Assembly (NCBI GenBank): GCA_033439265.1
Contig: JAVTVX010000027.1
Coordinates: forward strand, 9,625,001-9,689,000
Reading direction: 5' to 3'
Source of the DNA: Dillenia suffruticosa
Lineage: Eukaryota; Streptophyta; Magnoliopsida; Dilleniales; Dilleniaceae
DNA length: 64,000 nt
Part shown: positions 31,445-44,800 of the stretch, piece after piece
How the letters are laid out: each line of letters opens with the position of its first letter
Numbering within the stretch: the stretch's first letter is position 1
The notes under the pieces: generated by a model
What the model saw: only the letters and a program-made list of their open reading frames with translations
The model's database searches: none
What the model was told of the DNA's origin: nothing
Program-made: the position numbers and the translations under genes

Positions 31445-33527
31445 AAACGGCAGGGGTTTTGGATCACAAAGTAATGTCCTGATACCATTGGTGGTCCTGA
31501 ACTTGACCTTCATATGTTTTATACTCGATAGTGCATCCAGAGAATTCAAGCCAGGTCATCCCAAGATAGTATTGTAGAGTGAGGGGAGCTCATCCACGTT
31601 GAACATGGTTGAGGTTGTCGCGTGATCGGGTGGAGTCTCAAGAGTCACGAGCAGCGAGGAATTGTGATAGCCCCTTATGGGTCCAGCGTAAGGCTGTAGG
31701 TGTGCATAGGAAAAATTCATCTGCTAAAAGTACTTCAATAAAGAAGGTTGTAGCTGGCCCCTTGGTCGACAAATATTCTTCTGACTTCGTATTAACCAAT
31801 CTTAGTTGTGATAACGAGGACTTGTGCTAATTTGGATCGACGTCCACTAAAACGTTATCGTTAAAGCCGGTCATGGGCTTTTTCCTTTTGGGCTGTTTCC
31901 CTACATGGGCTGTGAGAACCTCTTTATATGTGGAACCAGATGGCTCTGTTTTCCGGAAGATCGAGGTTACTTGGTGCTCGTCCTCATTTGTTCGTGTGTA
32001 TATTCGATTGCATCGATATAGTGTTCGTAAGATGTGTTGGGAGGTAAAGCTGCAAGGGTTCATACCTATCTTGTACTTGGAGGATCACTCCATCTGGCCG
32101 ATTGTGGGCATCTCCTGGGATTGGTTGGTCAATTCGTTTGTTCTCTTTTTTGAACTATGCGACCTTTGAGGGAGGCCTTCTCTTTCTGTACTGATGAATT
32201 TTTGGAGTTAACCAATTTGGATGAGGAACTCGAGTTCATCTCTTAGCTTTTTACATTCGTTAGTGAGGTGGTCATAGTCCCGGTGGAAGTGGCAATATCG
32301 AGTATTATCCTTCTTAGAATCATCCTCCGTGGGGTGAGGGGGCCACTAGGTATAGGGCTTATTTTGAATCTAGAGGAGTACTTGGCTAAAAGTCATGTTC
32401 AAAGGGGTGTAACTAGTGAATCTTTGCTGTTGTGGGGGCCCTTGGTGGGCTTTCTTATGTGAAGACCATCAAGGTGATCGGCTACGCTTTTTTTGAGCTG
32501 GTTGGTTGCGTTGTCTGTTGAAGGCTTCAGTGTCTTCTGTGGTGATGTATTTCTCCGCTAGAGCATAAAATTCCTGAATAGTGGATGAAAGATTCTTAGT
32601 GATAGACGTCTTCATTCTAGACGGCTGCAGTCTTGTGAGTAGTGTTGTTTGTATGATAGAATGGTCTAATCCGAAGACTTTCATCTTCTCTACCCTGAAC
32701 TTCTCATGAAAATCTCTCAACGGCTTATCCTCCCACTGTCATAACGAGAAGAGGGATGTGGACTTTCTTTTGGCCCCTTTATTGATGACAAAGTGCGTCT
32801 CGAACTGTTGTTGGAGTTGAGAAAAGCTCTTGATACTAAACGGGGGAAGTGAATTGAACCATGTCAATGCATTGCCCTTCAGAGTTATTGGGAAGTGTTT
32901 GCACATTGTGGTGTTTGACATGTCTCTGAAGATCATTACAGTAATGAAGTGGGCAACTTAATCCCTAGGATCAGTGGTGCTGTCATATCTCTCCAAAGGA
33001 GGGAGAAGCACATCGCGAGGCATTGGAAAGAAATTTTAGGATCAAATGGTAAGAGACTGGTGTGATATTGAGTAGGCTTGTCTTTTTTCACATTTGCCCG
33101 CCTTAGCTTATTTGCTATGAGCTCCTCGACCTATTTCCTTAGATCGTTTGGGTCATGCCGAGATGTCACTGAGGGTTCTTAGTGCACTCTGGGCTCGAGC
33201 CTCCGTATGTGCATGTGGCCCCGATTCATGAGAAGAGGATTAGGCTCTTAGTCGAAAGGTGCAATTGAGTTCTTCTACCTGCTTACTCATACTTTGTATT
33301 TTGGATTCCAGTCTCTCTGCCTAAGGTCCTTTGTGAGAGAAGTAGGAGCAGCAAGGGGTGTCAAGTGATTTATTAACTGGGGGTTGGACCTCAAGCGGAT
33401 CAGCAATGATAAGAGGTCGTGCGGGGTTGTTCGCCACGTGCTATGGGGTATTCATCGGGGAAGCGGTGTAGCCTTCCATCAAGGATGTAGCTCTGGAAGC
33501 AGCTTTGGTCATTCTTCGGAGAGGCAT
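31445..33527 (-). pseudogene. gag-protease of element D
   Basis: Reading right to left: an N-terminus from about 33527 (MPLRRMTKAASRATS), a linker, then the gag core at 32936-32740 (MCKHFPITLKGNALTWFNSL, then FSQLQQQFETHFVINKGAKR). Next LRDFHEKFRVEKMKVFGLDH and YALAEKYITTEDTEAFNRQR (32715-32500), and a basic tail. A retroviral-type protease end follows near 31590-31470 (NTILG-stop-PGLNSLDAL, then HMKVKF and TNGIRTL), where Tat proteases read ILGRP. Stops and frameshifts break it. In a live element gag packages the RNA and the protease cuts the polyprotein. Confidence 0.8.
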
Positions 33528-33592
33528 CCTCTCTTGATAAAGTTGTGTAGGACGGGCTTCTTTCAAGTCTGTTCTTACAGACGACACCAATC

Positions 33593-34413
33593 TGTTGGAG
33601 GTCGATATGACTCCATAGATAATAGTTTTGCTAACTCGAATAAGATGGCTTGGCTGTCTGACAATCTCGAATGGTAACACCTGCAAAAAGATTTCTAGAG
33701 GGTACTTTGTCGGGGGAGACTCTTACGCTCAAGTTAGAGAATAGTTTTTGAAAAGAGAATATAGACTGAAAGAAGGATTTCCTTTGTGCCGAAGGCAAGA
33801 GAATACATAAGTATAGGCATAAGAGTCTGTGTACCTCGAACGAGGTATATATATAATTACCTGGTGTGAAAGACGTATGCATGCGGGGCGTTAAAATCCT
33901 AATTTCCTTATGGAAGATTCTCAAGATTACTGGGATCATGACAAAAGGATTCCAAGAAATCTCAAATGTTATCGATTATGAAAATTTTGACAGCTGTAGG
34001 GATTTCCTTCCACGATTTGAAGTCATCTTTCCGTTTACGAAAGATTCTATCCATCTTTTTAGGAGAAGTGGATATTTACCTCATAGGGCCAAGTGACGAC
34101 CAGCAAACACCAGGGAAGTATTGTGACTGAGCAACTGTTTACCAATCAGAACATGGTCGATGAATACCGAGTGGGTATGGGCCGTGTCTACCCATCTGGG
34201 AGATAAATCCCGTGTTGACGACATACTTTAGTCGATGTATCCCTTGGGCTGGGGGTTAAAGGGTCTCAAGCCTCATAATAATGACAGGTTTTCAAACTAA
34301 ATGGTTGATTGATTAGGTAGCTATCGATTGAGTGGGTAATAGGAATACTGATAGTCATTCTGGGGCAATCTTGAGCCCAATGTGGTTTGTGCCGTTTCGT
34401 CCATGCATTAACA
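33593..34413 (-). repeat. 5' LTR of element D
   Basis: 821 bp. The + strand end is CATTAACA and is followed by the target duplication ATAAT. Confidence 0.9.
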
Positions 34414-34418
34414 ATAAT

Positions 34419-35273
34419 ACTTCATTTTTTTCTTTTTAAACTTATAATCTCTTTGCTGAAGTTAGAAATTCTTTTTAAGTGTATGAAGGATAAAAGGTTT
34501 GGGACATGAGATTGAAGGAGCAAACAATATTATTTTTAGAGAAAAAATAGTATTATAAAGGATTTAATGATATTTTTCAAACTTTTGTAATCGATCAAAC
34601 CCAAAAATAGGGCACAAACAATAAACGCATGGAATAAAAATGGATAACAAAATCTCAAATATGCCTTTAAACATAACAAAACCAAATTAGGGTTTACAAA
34701 ATCTATTCAATGAATCACAAAGAATGTGACAAATAATTTAAATAAAATAATGAAATAAATTCATAGGTTAAAAGATCCAATCACATGTTCTTGGCTCTTT
34801 AGAGGTATATATAAATACTACCCATAGACTGTTTACTCCTGTATTTTTTAGATTTGAGAGGAAAAAGATAGAATTAGGGTGAGTATAAGTTAAGCAAAGA
34901 ATATAAAATATGATGTAGCTTAAATACTAACATAGTAAATTCAAAAATCATTTTAATAGAACACACATTATGATAGCTATAGAATCATAGTAAGTTGGAT
35001 TAGTGTATCGATAACTTTATTTTGAATCTAGAGAGTCATTTTTGTTGGATTAGCGCATTAGTCTAAAAGGAAACTTTTGCAAAAATTGAGACCTAGAATG
35101 CATGTGGATAATGTCAAAATATATTTCATTCTTATATTTGCCAATAGAGAATGAAATCTTACATCATTCGGTAACCAGTATCTTCTCAAGTGCCCTTAAC
35201 CAACTAAAGAAGTGGTATAGGGTGCTTTTTAATCTCTAGTCCAAATGTCTCCGCAATACCTTTTGTCGATAAT
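34419..35273. other. Spacer between elements D and C
   Basis: AT-rich DNA with no gene, RNA or repeat that I can support. Confidence 0.5.
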
Positions 35274-35278
35274 ATTTT

Positions 35279-35394
35279 TGTAACGCTTAAAATTTGATAT
35301 TTGAATTTTCAATTAGTTCTTTCATGTAATTTCGAAAAGATTCAAACTTGTATTAGCTTTGATGTATTGAAAGGAGCTTTATGAATCTTCTAGG

Positions 35395-35436
<42 letters not shown>

Positions 35437-37970
35437 CTTCTTTAGAATTTGAATGTGTGTGAGGAAGTGATTGAAGTGTGTGTTAGCATTGATGCAATAA
35501 CCTAGAGGGGTGAATAGATTATTGGCTAATTTTGATTTTTTTGAGATTTAGATTTGTCAGGTCAACTTATTTTCTTGCTAGGTCGACTTACGTTTGCAAA
35601 ATGTGCAGGACAAGTCAACTTGTGTATTGTCTAGGTCAACTTGCGGTCTTTATGCTGATGGTTCAGGTCGACTTGTGCAACTGGTAAGTTGATTTTGTTA
35701 GTTCATAGACTAGGCTTCTGAGGTCTTGTTTGACAGGTCAACTTGTGCTAAGTCTTGGTCGACTTAATACTTATGTTATTGTGAAGTTAGGTCCACTTAT
35801 CTTATGGTTAGGTTGGCTTGCTTAATTTCAATGTTGGGTTTCCAAAACCTGTTTTCTTCACGTCGACTCATCTAGTACTTAAATCGACTTGAGACCTTCT
35901 ACACTTAACATATTTTCAGATTTCTGAATCTTTGTTCGACTTGTTTATAATGCAAGTGGGCTTGTCTAGATGAATTGTAAATGCTTTAAGGGTGAAAAAT
36001 GACAAAAGAAGACAAGCAAATCAATTAAAATCTTGATTAATGAAGGGCAAGATGGTAAAAGAACTTTCCACTATCAATAGGGGACTCAAACATTACTCTT
36101 TCATTTCTCTCCCATCTCTCACCATCACACACTCTCTCCCCCTCTTACTTTCCCTCTTTAGCTCGCCTCACTCTCTTCCTCTTTCTCCTTTGAAAGCAAT
36201 CAAAACTCTTCCTAAACCCATAGACTCAAGCTTCCAAACTCTCGAATAAGCACCTAAAATGTTAAATCTAGAGAGAGAACTAGGTTTTCTAGTAAGGGAG
36301 GGTTTGGTGGTGTCTCAACTTGGGGATGAAATTAGTAACACAAATAAAGGTAATACTTCCCTCCCATCTTAGATTTGAGTTAACCTTACTTGTATTTAAG
36401 ATTTATGTTGAGATTTGAAAATGAGAATTTGGGAAGTTAGATCTAGAGTTTGTAAATTTGAGATTTGAAAAAATTGTGAATGGAAATGGTATATAGATGC
36501 AAATAGTATGTAGTGATGGAATTAAAATATAGATTTATGAATTTTAGAAATTAGGGTTTGTGTTATGTTAGGAGAAATTCAAAGACCCTAATCATAGACG
36601 TGATTTAACATTGAATTTGTGTTTATTTGCCCTATGTTAAAACAATTGGAACTTGAGAAAGGGTTACCCTTGGATTTGATTGTGAATTAGGAGTATTCAC
36701 CCTCCCAAGAGATGAGTTGATGGTTTTGTTGAGTATGAATGATAAAAAAATTTCAATTATGGTTTGTGAATTGAAGTGAATTTTGAATTGGACTTGTAAA
36801 ATATTTGTGATCGTAGTATACTCGACTTAAATAATTTGATAAATCTATGATTCTATTATTGATCTTTGAACTGATTGCATAATGTTACAATTGAATTTTG
36901 AATTGTGATTTGTGTTATTTTACTCATTTATAAATGGTTATAACATTGAAATATGAAATGAATTTTGTAATATGGTATATAAAAAAGAATAAATGATTAT
37001 AGTCTAAGTTTTCCACAGAACGAGGGCATTGAGGCGGTGTGATTAAGGCTGATTTAAAATTTGGGGTTAGTGGTAGGCGGGATGGAAGGCCTCCCCAAGT
37101 TGTTCCTGTGATAACGTGGTGGTACCGCATGAAACTTCTGACCAACACCAAGGATAGGGAATGCTTTATAAATTTGTAAAAAACCCTTTGACAGATTTTA
37201 CGAGCAGCCATTGGTAGAATGTGGTTTCGGCCACCAAGAAAATTTGAAATGAAAATAAAACTTGTCATTGATGTGAACATATAAGTCATGGAAAAATTTG
37301 CTCTACGAATGACTTTTAGTATTGCATTTGAATAAATTTGACATACTCATTTAGTACAATCACCCTCACCTCTCATTCATCTTCAACATGCACTCCGTTC
37401 ATTAAGTTTTTTATATTTACTCCTTTTCTATTTTTTTAGAGGAAGCCTACTTTGGAGACTTGGACATCTATGCCGGTTTGAAGAAATTTCTTTTGTTGAT
37501 TTTCAATTGCTACTAGCCTTAAGAACATCTTTGGGAATTATGTAGTCTGGACCCATGGACGGAATTTTGTAAACTCTTAAAAGTTTGGATTTGTTGAATA
37601 CTTACTTGTGTATTTTGGGCAACTATTGAAAAATCCTTACTCAATTTGGAACTCTCTTGACCTGGTATAAAATTTCATTTGCAAGACTTATTGGTTTTAT
37701 TGTGACATTTGAATTGTTTTATGGATTTTGATTTTAGTTGATGTTGGATTGTCCCTTGTATACATACCTATGTTGAGCTTGTGAATTTATTTTAATTGCT
37801 TGGGATTTGTTTAGACAGTCTTGTTGGGCTATGGAAGATTCAAATTTATTTTAAAATGGTTGGAATATGGGAATGTCTTGTGGTATCTCAAGATACGGAG
37901 TGTGGTTCATACATATTTCGGCGTAACACGATAGTTGTCACGTGCTTAACTCAAAGGTCATGGTGTGACA
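35279..37970 (+). repeat. 5' LTR of element C
   Basis: Starts TGTAACGCTTAAAATTTGA and ends TGGTGTGACA. It carries about a dozen GGTCRACTT motifs (35560-35960), GATTATAGTC at 36995-37004, a CT-rich part near 36100-36190, and a 37-nt T run absent from the other LTR. Confidence 0.93.
35391..35441. repeat. 37-nt T run between short direct repeats, inside an LTR
   Basis: In the sister LTR the corresponding site reads straight through. Here AGGGAG plus 37 T (35398-35434) separates two copies of ATCTTCT, so the insertion came with a 7-bp duplication. Confidence 0.7.
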
Positions 37971-38065
37971 ATTTTATTAGTTTTAGAGTTTAGCCTCATG
38001 ATCTTAAATGTTTTAAATGTTTGAAATATTTTCAAATGCCCCCAAGAGTTTTCCAAATATTTTAA

Positions 38066-40610
38066 TTCAACATCGGATAAATTCGGATTGTGATGTAAAC
38101 TCTAAATAGACTATTTGAAATGTGGAAAAATAATTAATTCTGATATAAATGTGAATTTTCCTCTTTGGGTTGTCTAGGAGTCCTTTAAGCTATTGGTTAG
38201 CAGACCTTAAAATTTTAAGTCATTGGTTTTTAAAGTGTTTGGTGAAATGACTTGCCTGGTAGAGTTTTAACTTGGTGGAATATTTCTTTAAATTTTGATT
38301 TCTTGTCAATGGATGTCCAATTTTGAAACTGTATTGGTATCAATTTTGAGACAACTCCTCGGTACTGAAATCGTAAGACTGCTCGGTATATTATTGGTGA
38401 ACGTCCTCAATACGCTTTCATGTTCATTCATTTTTCTATCAGTGCATTTTTGAACCCTCCTATCGGTGCCTTACTCTACCTGTCAGTACACATACATCTA
38501 CCTTACATGCTCGGTTTGAGATTTTTCCAGTTTTGTCGGTGCTATTCAAGAACTTCACAGTACACTTGTACTTTGGAAATTGTCTTCTTCCACCTACTTC
38601 TTGGCACCCTTTCTCGTTAATTGCACTTGTCCTTTCAATTTGCTTCTTAGTAGTTGCATTTGTAGAGAATAGAACCTTGGACCTTGACGGTCTCAAAAAC
38701 CACCACCAAGCCATCTAAGCTCCTTAATTATATAATACTTCATTTATACTATATTCCAATTTTTTTAATATTTCTAAATTTATTTTCCATAAATTTTGCA
38801 TTTTCATTTCCAACTTTCTTTGTTCATCGGCAGACACATTGTCCTCAACAAAATATAACTTCCAATACTTAACTCATAGTGTTAACCTTCTTAGAGAGTC
38901 AAAAGGCCATATTGGGCATTTGTGCAATTCTAAACAAATATTAGAAATGGTTTTGATGATAAAAAGAGAATTGAGACTCTAGAACACACGAAGATCCGAG
39001 AACTTCACTTCTTTTTCTGGATCGTTCTTCTCTTATCTCCCAAACACAACTTTATTCACCACCAAAACTCAAGATCAAAGACTCCAGATCACTCATCCAA
39101 CACCCCAAAATTAGATTCTTGTTTTGATTTTGGAAGAGTTTAAAGGTCTTGAGTTGTCACAAAAAGGTGAAAAAATGCAAGGGTTTCTTATAATACAAAC
39201 GGGAAGGATTCTTTGGAGACAAAAATCAAGGTATTATAACCTTTCTACCCAAGTTTTAATTTACTCATCTAGTTGTTTACCTGGATTTGGAGAATATTAA
39301 GTCATAGTAAGTGAGAGAAAAATTAACTTTTGAATGTTAGGGTTTTTGAGTTAACTTGGAAATTAAATATTGATGACTTTGGTTATTTGAAATATCCCTT
39401 AGGAGTTGGACAAGTAGATCGTGGCATAAACCCTGTTGTTGAGGAATCTAGGAGTGACTACTCTTCCTAACACTGTATGTGGACTGAGTATTATGCCTTT
39501 AAATGAGAAAAATGGTTTTCTAAATTCTCTTAAATATGATGTCTAAAATGATTTTTAAATGGATTTTATATGTGATTTGTGATTGTAAGATTTCTCAAAT
39601 TAGGAGTTTGAAACATGCATGCATCCAATATATTTATGAATGAATATGTGTCATGTTTTGTTGTGAATTGTATCTATGAATATTGTGGGATTGGTTTGGT
39701 AACCATTAGTTGACATTATGGCACAAGGGATAAGATTTGAATATTTGTGAAACGATGGTGCCTATGATGGTAAATGACTATAGTCATTCCTTCCACGGAG
39801 TGACCGGATGGGGTGACTTGGTTGGGGGTTTATTGGCAAGGGATGGTAAATGCACTCTTCTGCGCCCCCGTCGTACTATCTGGATTGCACCACCGGTAAG
39901 ATACAAGTCAATGTTAAGGAAGGGGGAAGTAGTGCTATGAAATGAATAGATTGAAAACCTCTTAGCAGGCTCTCAACCAGGTTTAGCCAAACTTTTGGTG
40001 GGTGTGATTTCTCTAGGGAGACCCCATGATCTTTGGAAATATGAATTTGTGGATGCATTTATCTTTTTAATTATCAGGATTATTTGAAACCCATATGCTT
40101 GATGACTTTTTTGAAATTATGATTTTGACATTTCCACACTTATCACTCATTTACTGTCACAACCACGCCATTACACTTCACTCACTAAGTATTTTATATT
40201 CATCCTATATTTTTATTCTTTTTTAGAGGAAGCATAGGCATAAAAGCAGCCCCACTGTTAGATAGATCCAGCCAAGAAGGAAGTTGCCCAGGGCCAACTA
40301 TCGTTATTGGTCTTTCTTATTTGTGGATCTTTAAGGCATGTAGATGAACCTATCAAAGGGTATTTTGGAAGTTAAAACTTTTGTTTTGGAAATCGTATTT
40401 TGAAACTCTTTATATAGCATATTTACATATATTTTTATAAAATTGAAACTTATATCTTGAAGTGTTAAATATTTGATGTGTTGGATTTCTTAAATTGGAA
40501 AAAGGTATTTCATAGCCTTATGGGATCTTGGGGTATATGTTGTGATTGCACATACTTCTAGATCATGCAGAGGTTGTCGTATGCTCGGACCTACGAGTCC
40601 GAGCGTGACA
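38066..40610 (+). repeat. 5' LTR of element A
   Basis: 2545 bp, ending GAGCGTGACA. It matches 45220-47798 throughout with scattered substitutions and small indels. Contains GACTATAGTC at 39776-39785 followed by ATTCCTTCCACGGAGTGACC. Confidence 0.93.
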
Positions 40611-40852
40611 ATTATATTGGTATCAAAACCAAAGTTTTAGTGTTTTTAAAATGTTTCCAAATATTTTTAAATGTTTACAAACACCTTTATATGTTTTCAA
40701 ATGTTTTGAATGTAGGTTTCTGTGTTTCCAAGTGTTTTGAAAAGATTCAAAATCCTCCTACGGGTCCTAGGAAATTAACATAGTCTAGTCATTGGTGCTT
40801 AGCATCATCTTAGTATAATGTGCTAAAGGTAGTGTTTCTTTTGTAGACCATC

Positions 40853-41600
40853 ATACCTCCCCACAGAAGAATGAGGAATATAAATGAGATTCCTCCTCAA
40901 GAGCATGAGGATGAGTCATCCTCGCATGCTCCACCTCTTCCGACACCTACTCACCCAGTTCCTCTAACCAGGATTCCTCTACCACCACTCGATGCTCTTC
41001 GGCAATGGACTGAGTAGTAGAATGCATACAGTGTGTATCTTCAAACACCACCTCAAGTCCAAGTTTCTCCTCTACCTCCTAATCTAGTGGTTCTATTGGT
41101 CCCTCCTATGGCATCGATAACACCTCCTACTTTGGTAGTTATAGTGTCCACTCTACCACCCATTGAATTGTCCACGTTGTTGAAAGAAGCTAGATAACTT
41201 GGATACCACAGTAGTTCGAATAGCGTTGGATCGGGAGTAAGGCCGGGAGGAAGCAAAGGGGATCTTTGCACAAATTGCAAATGATGCCATAGGGTCCATG
41301 TAAGGGACCTAAAAGATACTATCATTGCAGGAAGGAGGGCCACTTTTGGCACTCTTGTCTTGAGTTGAATATGGAAGGGCAAGGGAACCAACCAATTTGG
41401 GGTCATTCTGCTAGCTCCAAAGGCGGCTTGGCCACTACTTCAGCACCTCCCATCAGTGCTACTCCAAGAATAAGGACGAAAAGCAACAATGTGGTTACCA
41501 ATCCCCAACGTCCTCAACCTTAAGCCCAAATTAGGATCTATGCAATGACCAATGAAGAGGAACAAAACAATCTCGACGTTGTCACAGGTAAATTTGCTTA
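40853..41600 (+). pseudogene. gag pseudogene of element A, start codon lost and core deleted
   Basis: The gag start seen in elements B and C as ATGCCTCC is ATACCTCC here (40853), so the start codon is lost. The proline-rich N-terminus continues to LLKEAR-stop-LGY at about 41205. The sequence then jumps to the zinc-knuckle region (YYHCRKEGHFWHSC at 41304-41345, first Cys replaced by Tyr) and the tail IYAMTNEEEQNNLDVVTG ending near 41590. The gag core present in B and C, several hundred bp, is missing. Confidence 0.75.
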
Positions 41601-41829
41601 ACTATAAATTATTAATTTAAAAGGGCATGTCATTGGTGTTGCATGACATTGAAAGTGTTGCTTGGTGATGAATATGCGAGTTTTGTTGTGTATGTTGCAT
41701 GATATTGAGGTATTTATGATTATTTTAGGAGAATACTTTGAATGATTGATGTTTATATATAAATTCATGTAATATTATAAGAGTTGCATATGAAATGTGT
41801 GTTATAAGGTTTGATTGATGATCACTTAA

Positions 41830-44800
41830 TGGTTTATATTAATAGGTTTAATAAAAATCTTTAGTATTGATGCTCGCATACTTATTGACATGATTCCTTT
41901 ATTAGTGCAAACTTTGCTAGGCATGCCGATAGACCCATAACCCCTTGAGGAAGAGTTGTGGTGATTACACATTTGGGTGAGTAGTTGGTTAGAAGTGTAG
42001 TTTACAGGGGCTATGATGTCCTAATAGGCAAAATAATTCTTAAGGCAAACTTGATTCCCTTAGAGATGAAGGATTTTGATGCCATTATGGAGATGGATTG
42101 GTTACACCTCCATCGAATATCTGTGAATTGTTTTACTAAGGAAGTAGAGTTCTGAAAATCGGGATACCCAAAATTTATTTTTATTGATGAACGTCGGGCA
42201 GTACCAACATGTGTAATATCGACATTAGAAACTCGTAGGCACATACACAAAGGATGTGAAGCATATTTAGCCCATACCATCGATGCAACTATAGAGAGCC
42301 CCACTCTAGATAATATCTCAGTAGTAAATGAGTTTTTGAATGTTTTTCCAAAACATTACCTGGTTTACCTCTAGATCGGGAGATTGATTTCACCATTGAT
42401 CTACTCCCCGATACTTTACTCATCTCCATTCCACTTTATAGAATGGCACTCCCAGAATTGAAGAGTTGAAAGTGCAACTCCAAGAGTTGCTGGATAAGGG
42501 ATTCATTTGGCGAAGCTCCTCCCCTTGGGGTGCATCGGTCTTATTTGTGAAGAAGAAAAATGGTACTCTTAGGTTATGTATTGACTATCGGCAATTAAAT
42601 AAAGTCACCATTAAAAACAAGTTCCTACTTCCTAGAATTAATGATCTTTATGACTAACTTCAAGGTGCATGTGTGTTTTCAAAGATTGATTTGAGGTTGG
42701 GCTATCATCAATTGAAGATCAAGAAAAGTGATGTGCATAAGATAGCATTTAGGACCCGGTATGGACATTACGAGTTTTTTGTGATGCCATTTGGATTAAC
42801 AAATACTCTTGTTGCTTTTATGGACTTAATGAATAGGGTGTTTCACTCATACCTTGATAAGTTTGTGATTGTATGTATTGATAACATATTAGTGTATTCA
42901 AAGAGTGATGAGGAAAATTTAGAGCATCTTAAAATTATTTTGCAAACTCTTTGAGAAAAGCAATTGTATGCTATGTTTTCCAAGTATGAATTTTGGTTGA
43001 GGGAAATTGGATTGTTGGGGCATATAGTGTCCGGTAAAGGGATATTTGTGGATCAAAAAAAGGTTGAAGCTATTTTGAAGTGTGACAGAGTGAGAAGTTT
43101 CCTTATGTTGGCAGGTATTATAGAAGATTTGTTGAGGGATTTTCTAGAATTGGAGCTCCATTGTCAAGTCTTACAAGAAAGAGAATTAAATTCGAGTAGA
43201 ATGATAAGTGTGAAGCTAGTTTCTAGGAGCTCAAGAAAAGGTTAACATCTGCTCTAATCCTTACTCTTCCATCAAGTGGAGGAGGATATATGGTCTATAG
43301 TGATGCAAGTAAATATGGATTGAGATGTGTGTTAATACAAAATGATAAGCTGATAGCTTATGTTTTCTATCAACTAAAGAAACATGAAGAGAATTATCAT
43401 ATTCATGATCTAGAGTTAGCATAATTGTAGTTGCTTTGAAGATATGGAGACATTATTTGTATGGGGAGACTTGTAGGATTTTCAACGAGCATACAAACTT
43501 GAAATATTTGCTCACATGAAAGGAGTTGAACTTGAGGCAAAGAAGGTGGCTTGAATTGATTAAAGACTATGATTTTGTGATAGACCACCATCCTAGCAAG
43601 GTCAACGTAGTTGTGGATGCCTTGAGTAGGAAATCCTCATCTAATGTGGAATCTAATGGGAATTCTTATCTTTCTTGTTTGGTTGAAATCCAAACCCTTG
43701 AGGTTAGACTTGCAAGTGACAAGCAGGGTGCATTACTGACTAGTTTTGAGGTAAGACCCAGCTTGGTGGATCATATTCGAGAGCTCCAAGTTGCTGATGA
43801 TGAATTAGAGATGATAATTAAGAAAGTTTAAAAGAAGAAGGGGGTGAGTTTAGAATTTGAGGAGTTGGAACACTTGTGTTTAAAAACAAAATTTGTGTTC
43901 CTAAGGATGTTCATCTTCAAGAGCTATTTTTGAGGAAGCATACTCGTCAGCTTATGCTATGCACGGGGAAGTACAAAGATGTATCGAACGATCAAAGAGA
44001 CTTACTAGTAGTCTGGAATGAAAAGGGAGATTTATGAGATTGTGTCTAAGTGTTTAGTGTGTTAGCTAGTGAAGGCATAACACCAAAGGCTTGCCAGTAT
44101 TCTCCAACCATTATCGATTTCTGAATGGAAATGGGAGCATGTGACCATGATTTCGTAGTTGGTTTATCTCGTACACCAAATAAGTAGGATGCCATTTGGG
44201 TGATTGTAGACTAATTTACCAAATCAGCTCACTTCTTGCTGATTCAAAACACACACCCCTTGGAAAAATTAGCTAAATTATATATTGATGAAATTATGAG
44301 ACTCCATGGGGTTCTGGTATCGATCATTCCTGATCGCGACCTTCGTTTTACTTCTCGATTCTGGCCGAAATTACAAGAATCCTTAGGTACTTAATTGAAA
44401 TTTAGCATTGCCTGTCACCCCCAAATTGATGGGCAATTTGAATGCACAATCCAAATGTTAGAAGACATGCTTAGAGCTTGTGTAATGGATTTTCAGGGAA
44501 GCTAGGATAGATACCTTTCTTTGTAAAGTTTGCCTATAACAATAGTTATCAAACTAGTATTGGAATGCCAACTTATAAGGCCTTGTATGGATAGAAGTAC
44601 AGAACTCCATTGTATTGAGATGAAGTTGGGGAAGGAAAGATTGAGAGTATAGAATTGATCGAAATTATTATCGAGAAGGTGAAGTTGATCTGGGAAAGGA
44701 TAAAGGCATTCTAAAACCGACAGAAGAGCTATGCCAATAGGAGGAGAAGGCCTTTGGAGTTTGAGATTGGTGATATGGTGTTCTTGAAAATATCTCCTTG

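Larger units (their letters stand above)
27297..34418 (-). mobile_element. Tat-like Ty3/gypsy element D, gag-protease only, with TSD
   Basis: LTRs at 27302-28125 (824 bp) and 33593-34413 (821 bp) start TGTTGG on the + strand. The pair is flanked by ATAAT (27297-27301 and 34414-34418). Orientation is minus: the polypurine tract (AAGAGTGGGGGCAAATGA on the minus strand) lies beside the left LTR, and a primer-binding site reading TTGGTGTCGTCTGT lies beside the right LTR. Coding is gag-protease (33527-31445), then a tandem array (30770-31290), then an ORF on the opposite strand (28370-30462). No RT, RNase H or integrase is visible. The layout resembles Tat-lineage elements with antisense ORFs, but without pol, as in TR-GAG-type non-autonomous elements. 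Confidence 0.88.

Noticed and set aside
35555..35965. Regularly spaced short repeats that could suggest a CRISPR-like array
   Set aside because: Motifs are 9-11 nt, in both orientations, in a plant LTR, without constant repeats or unique spacers of fixed length.
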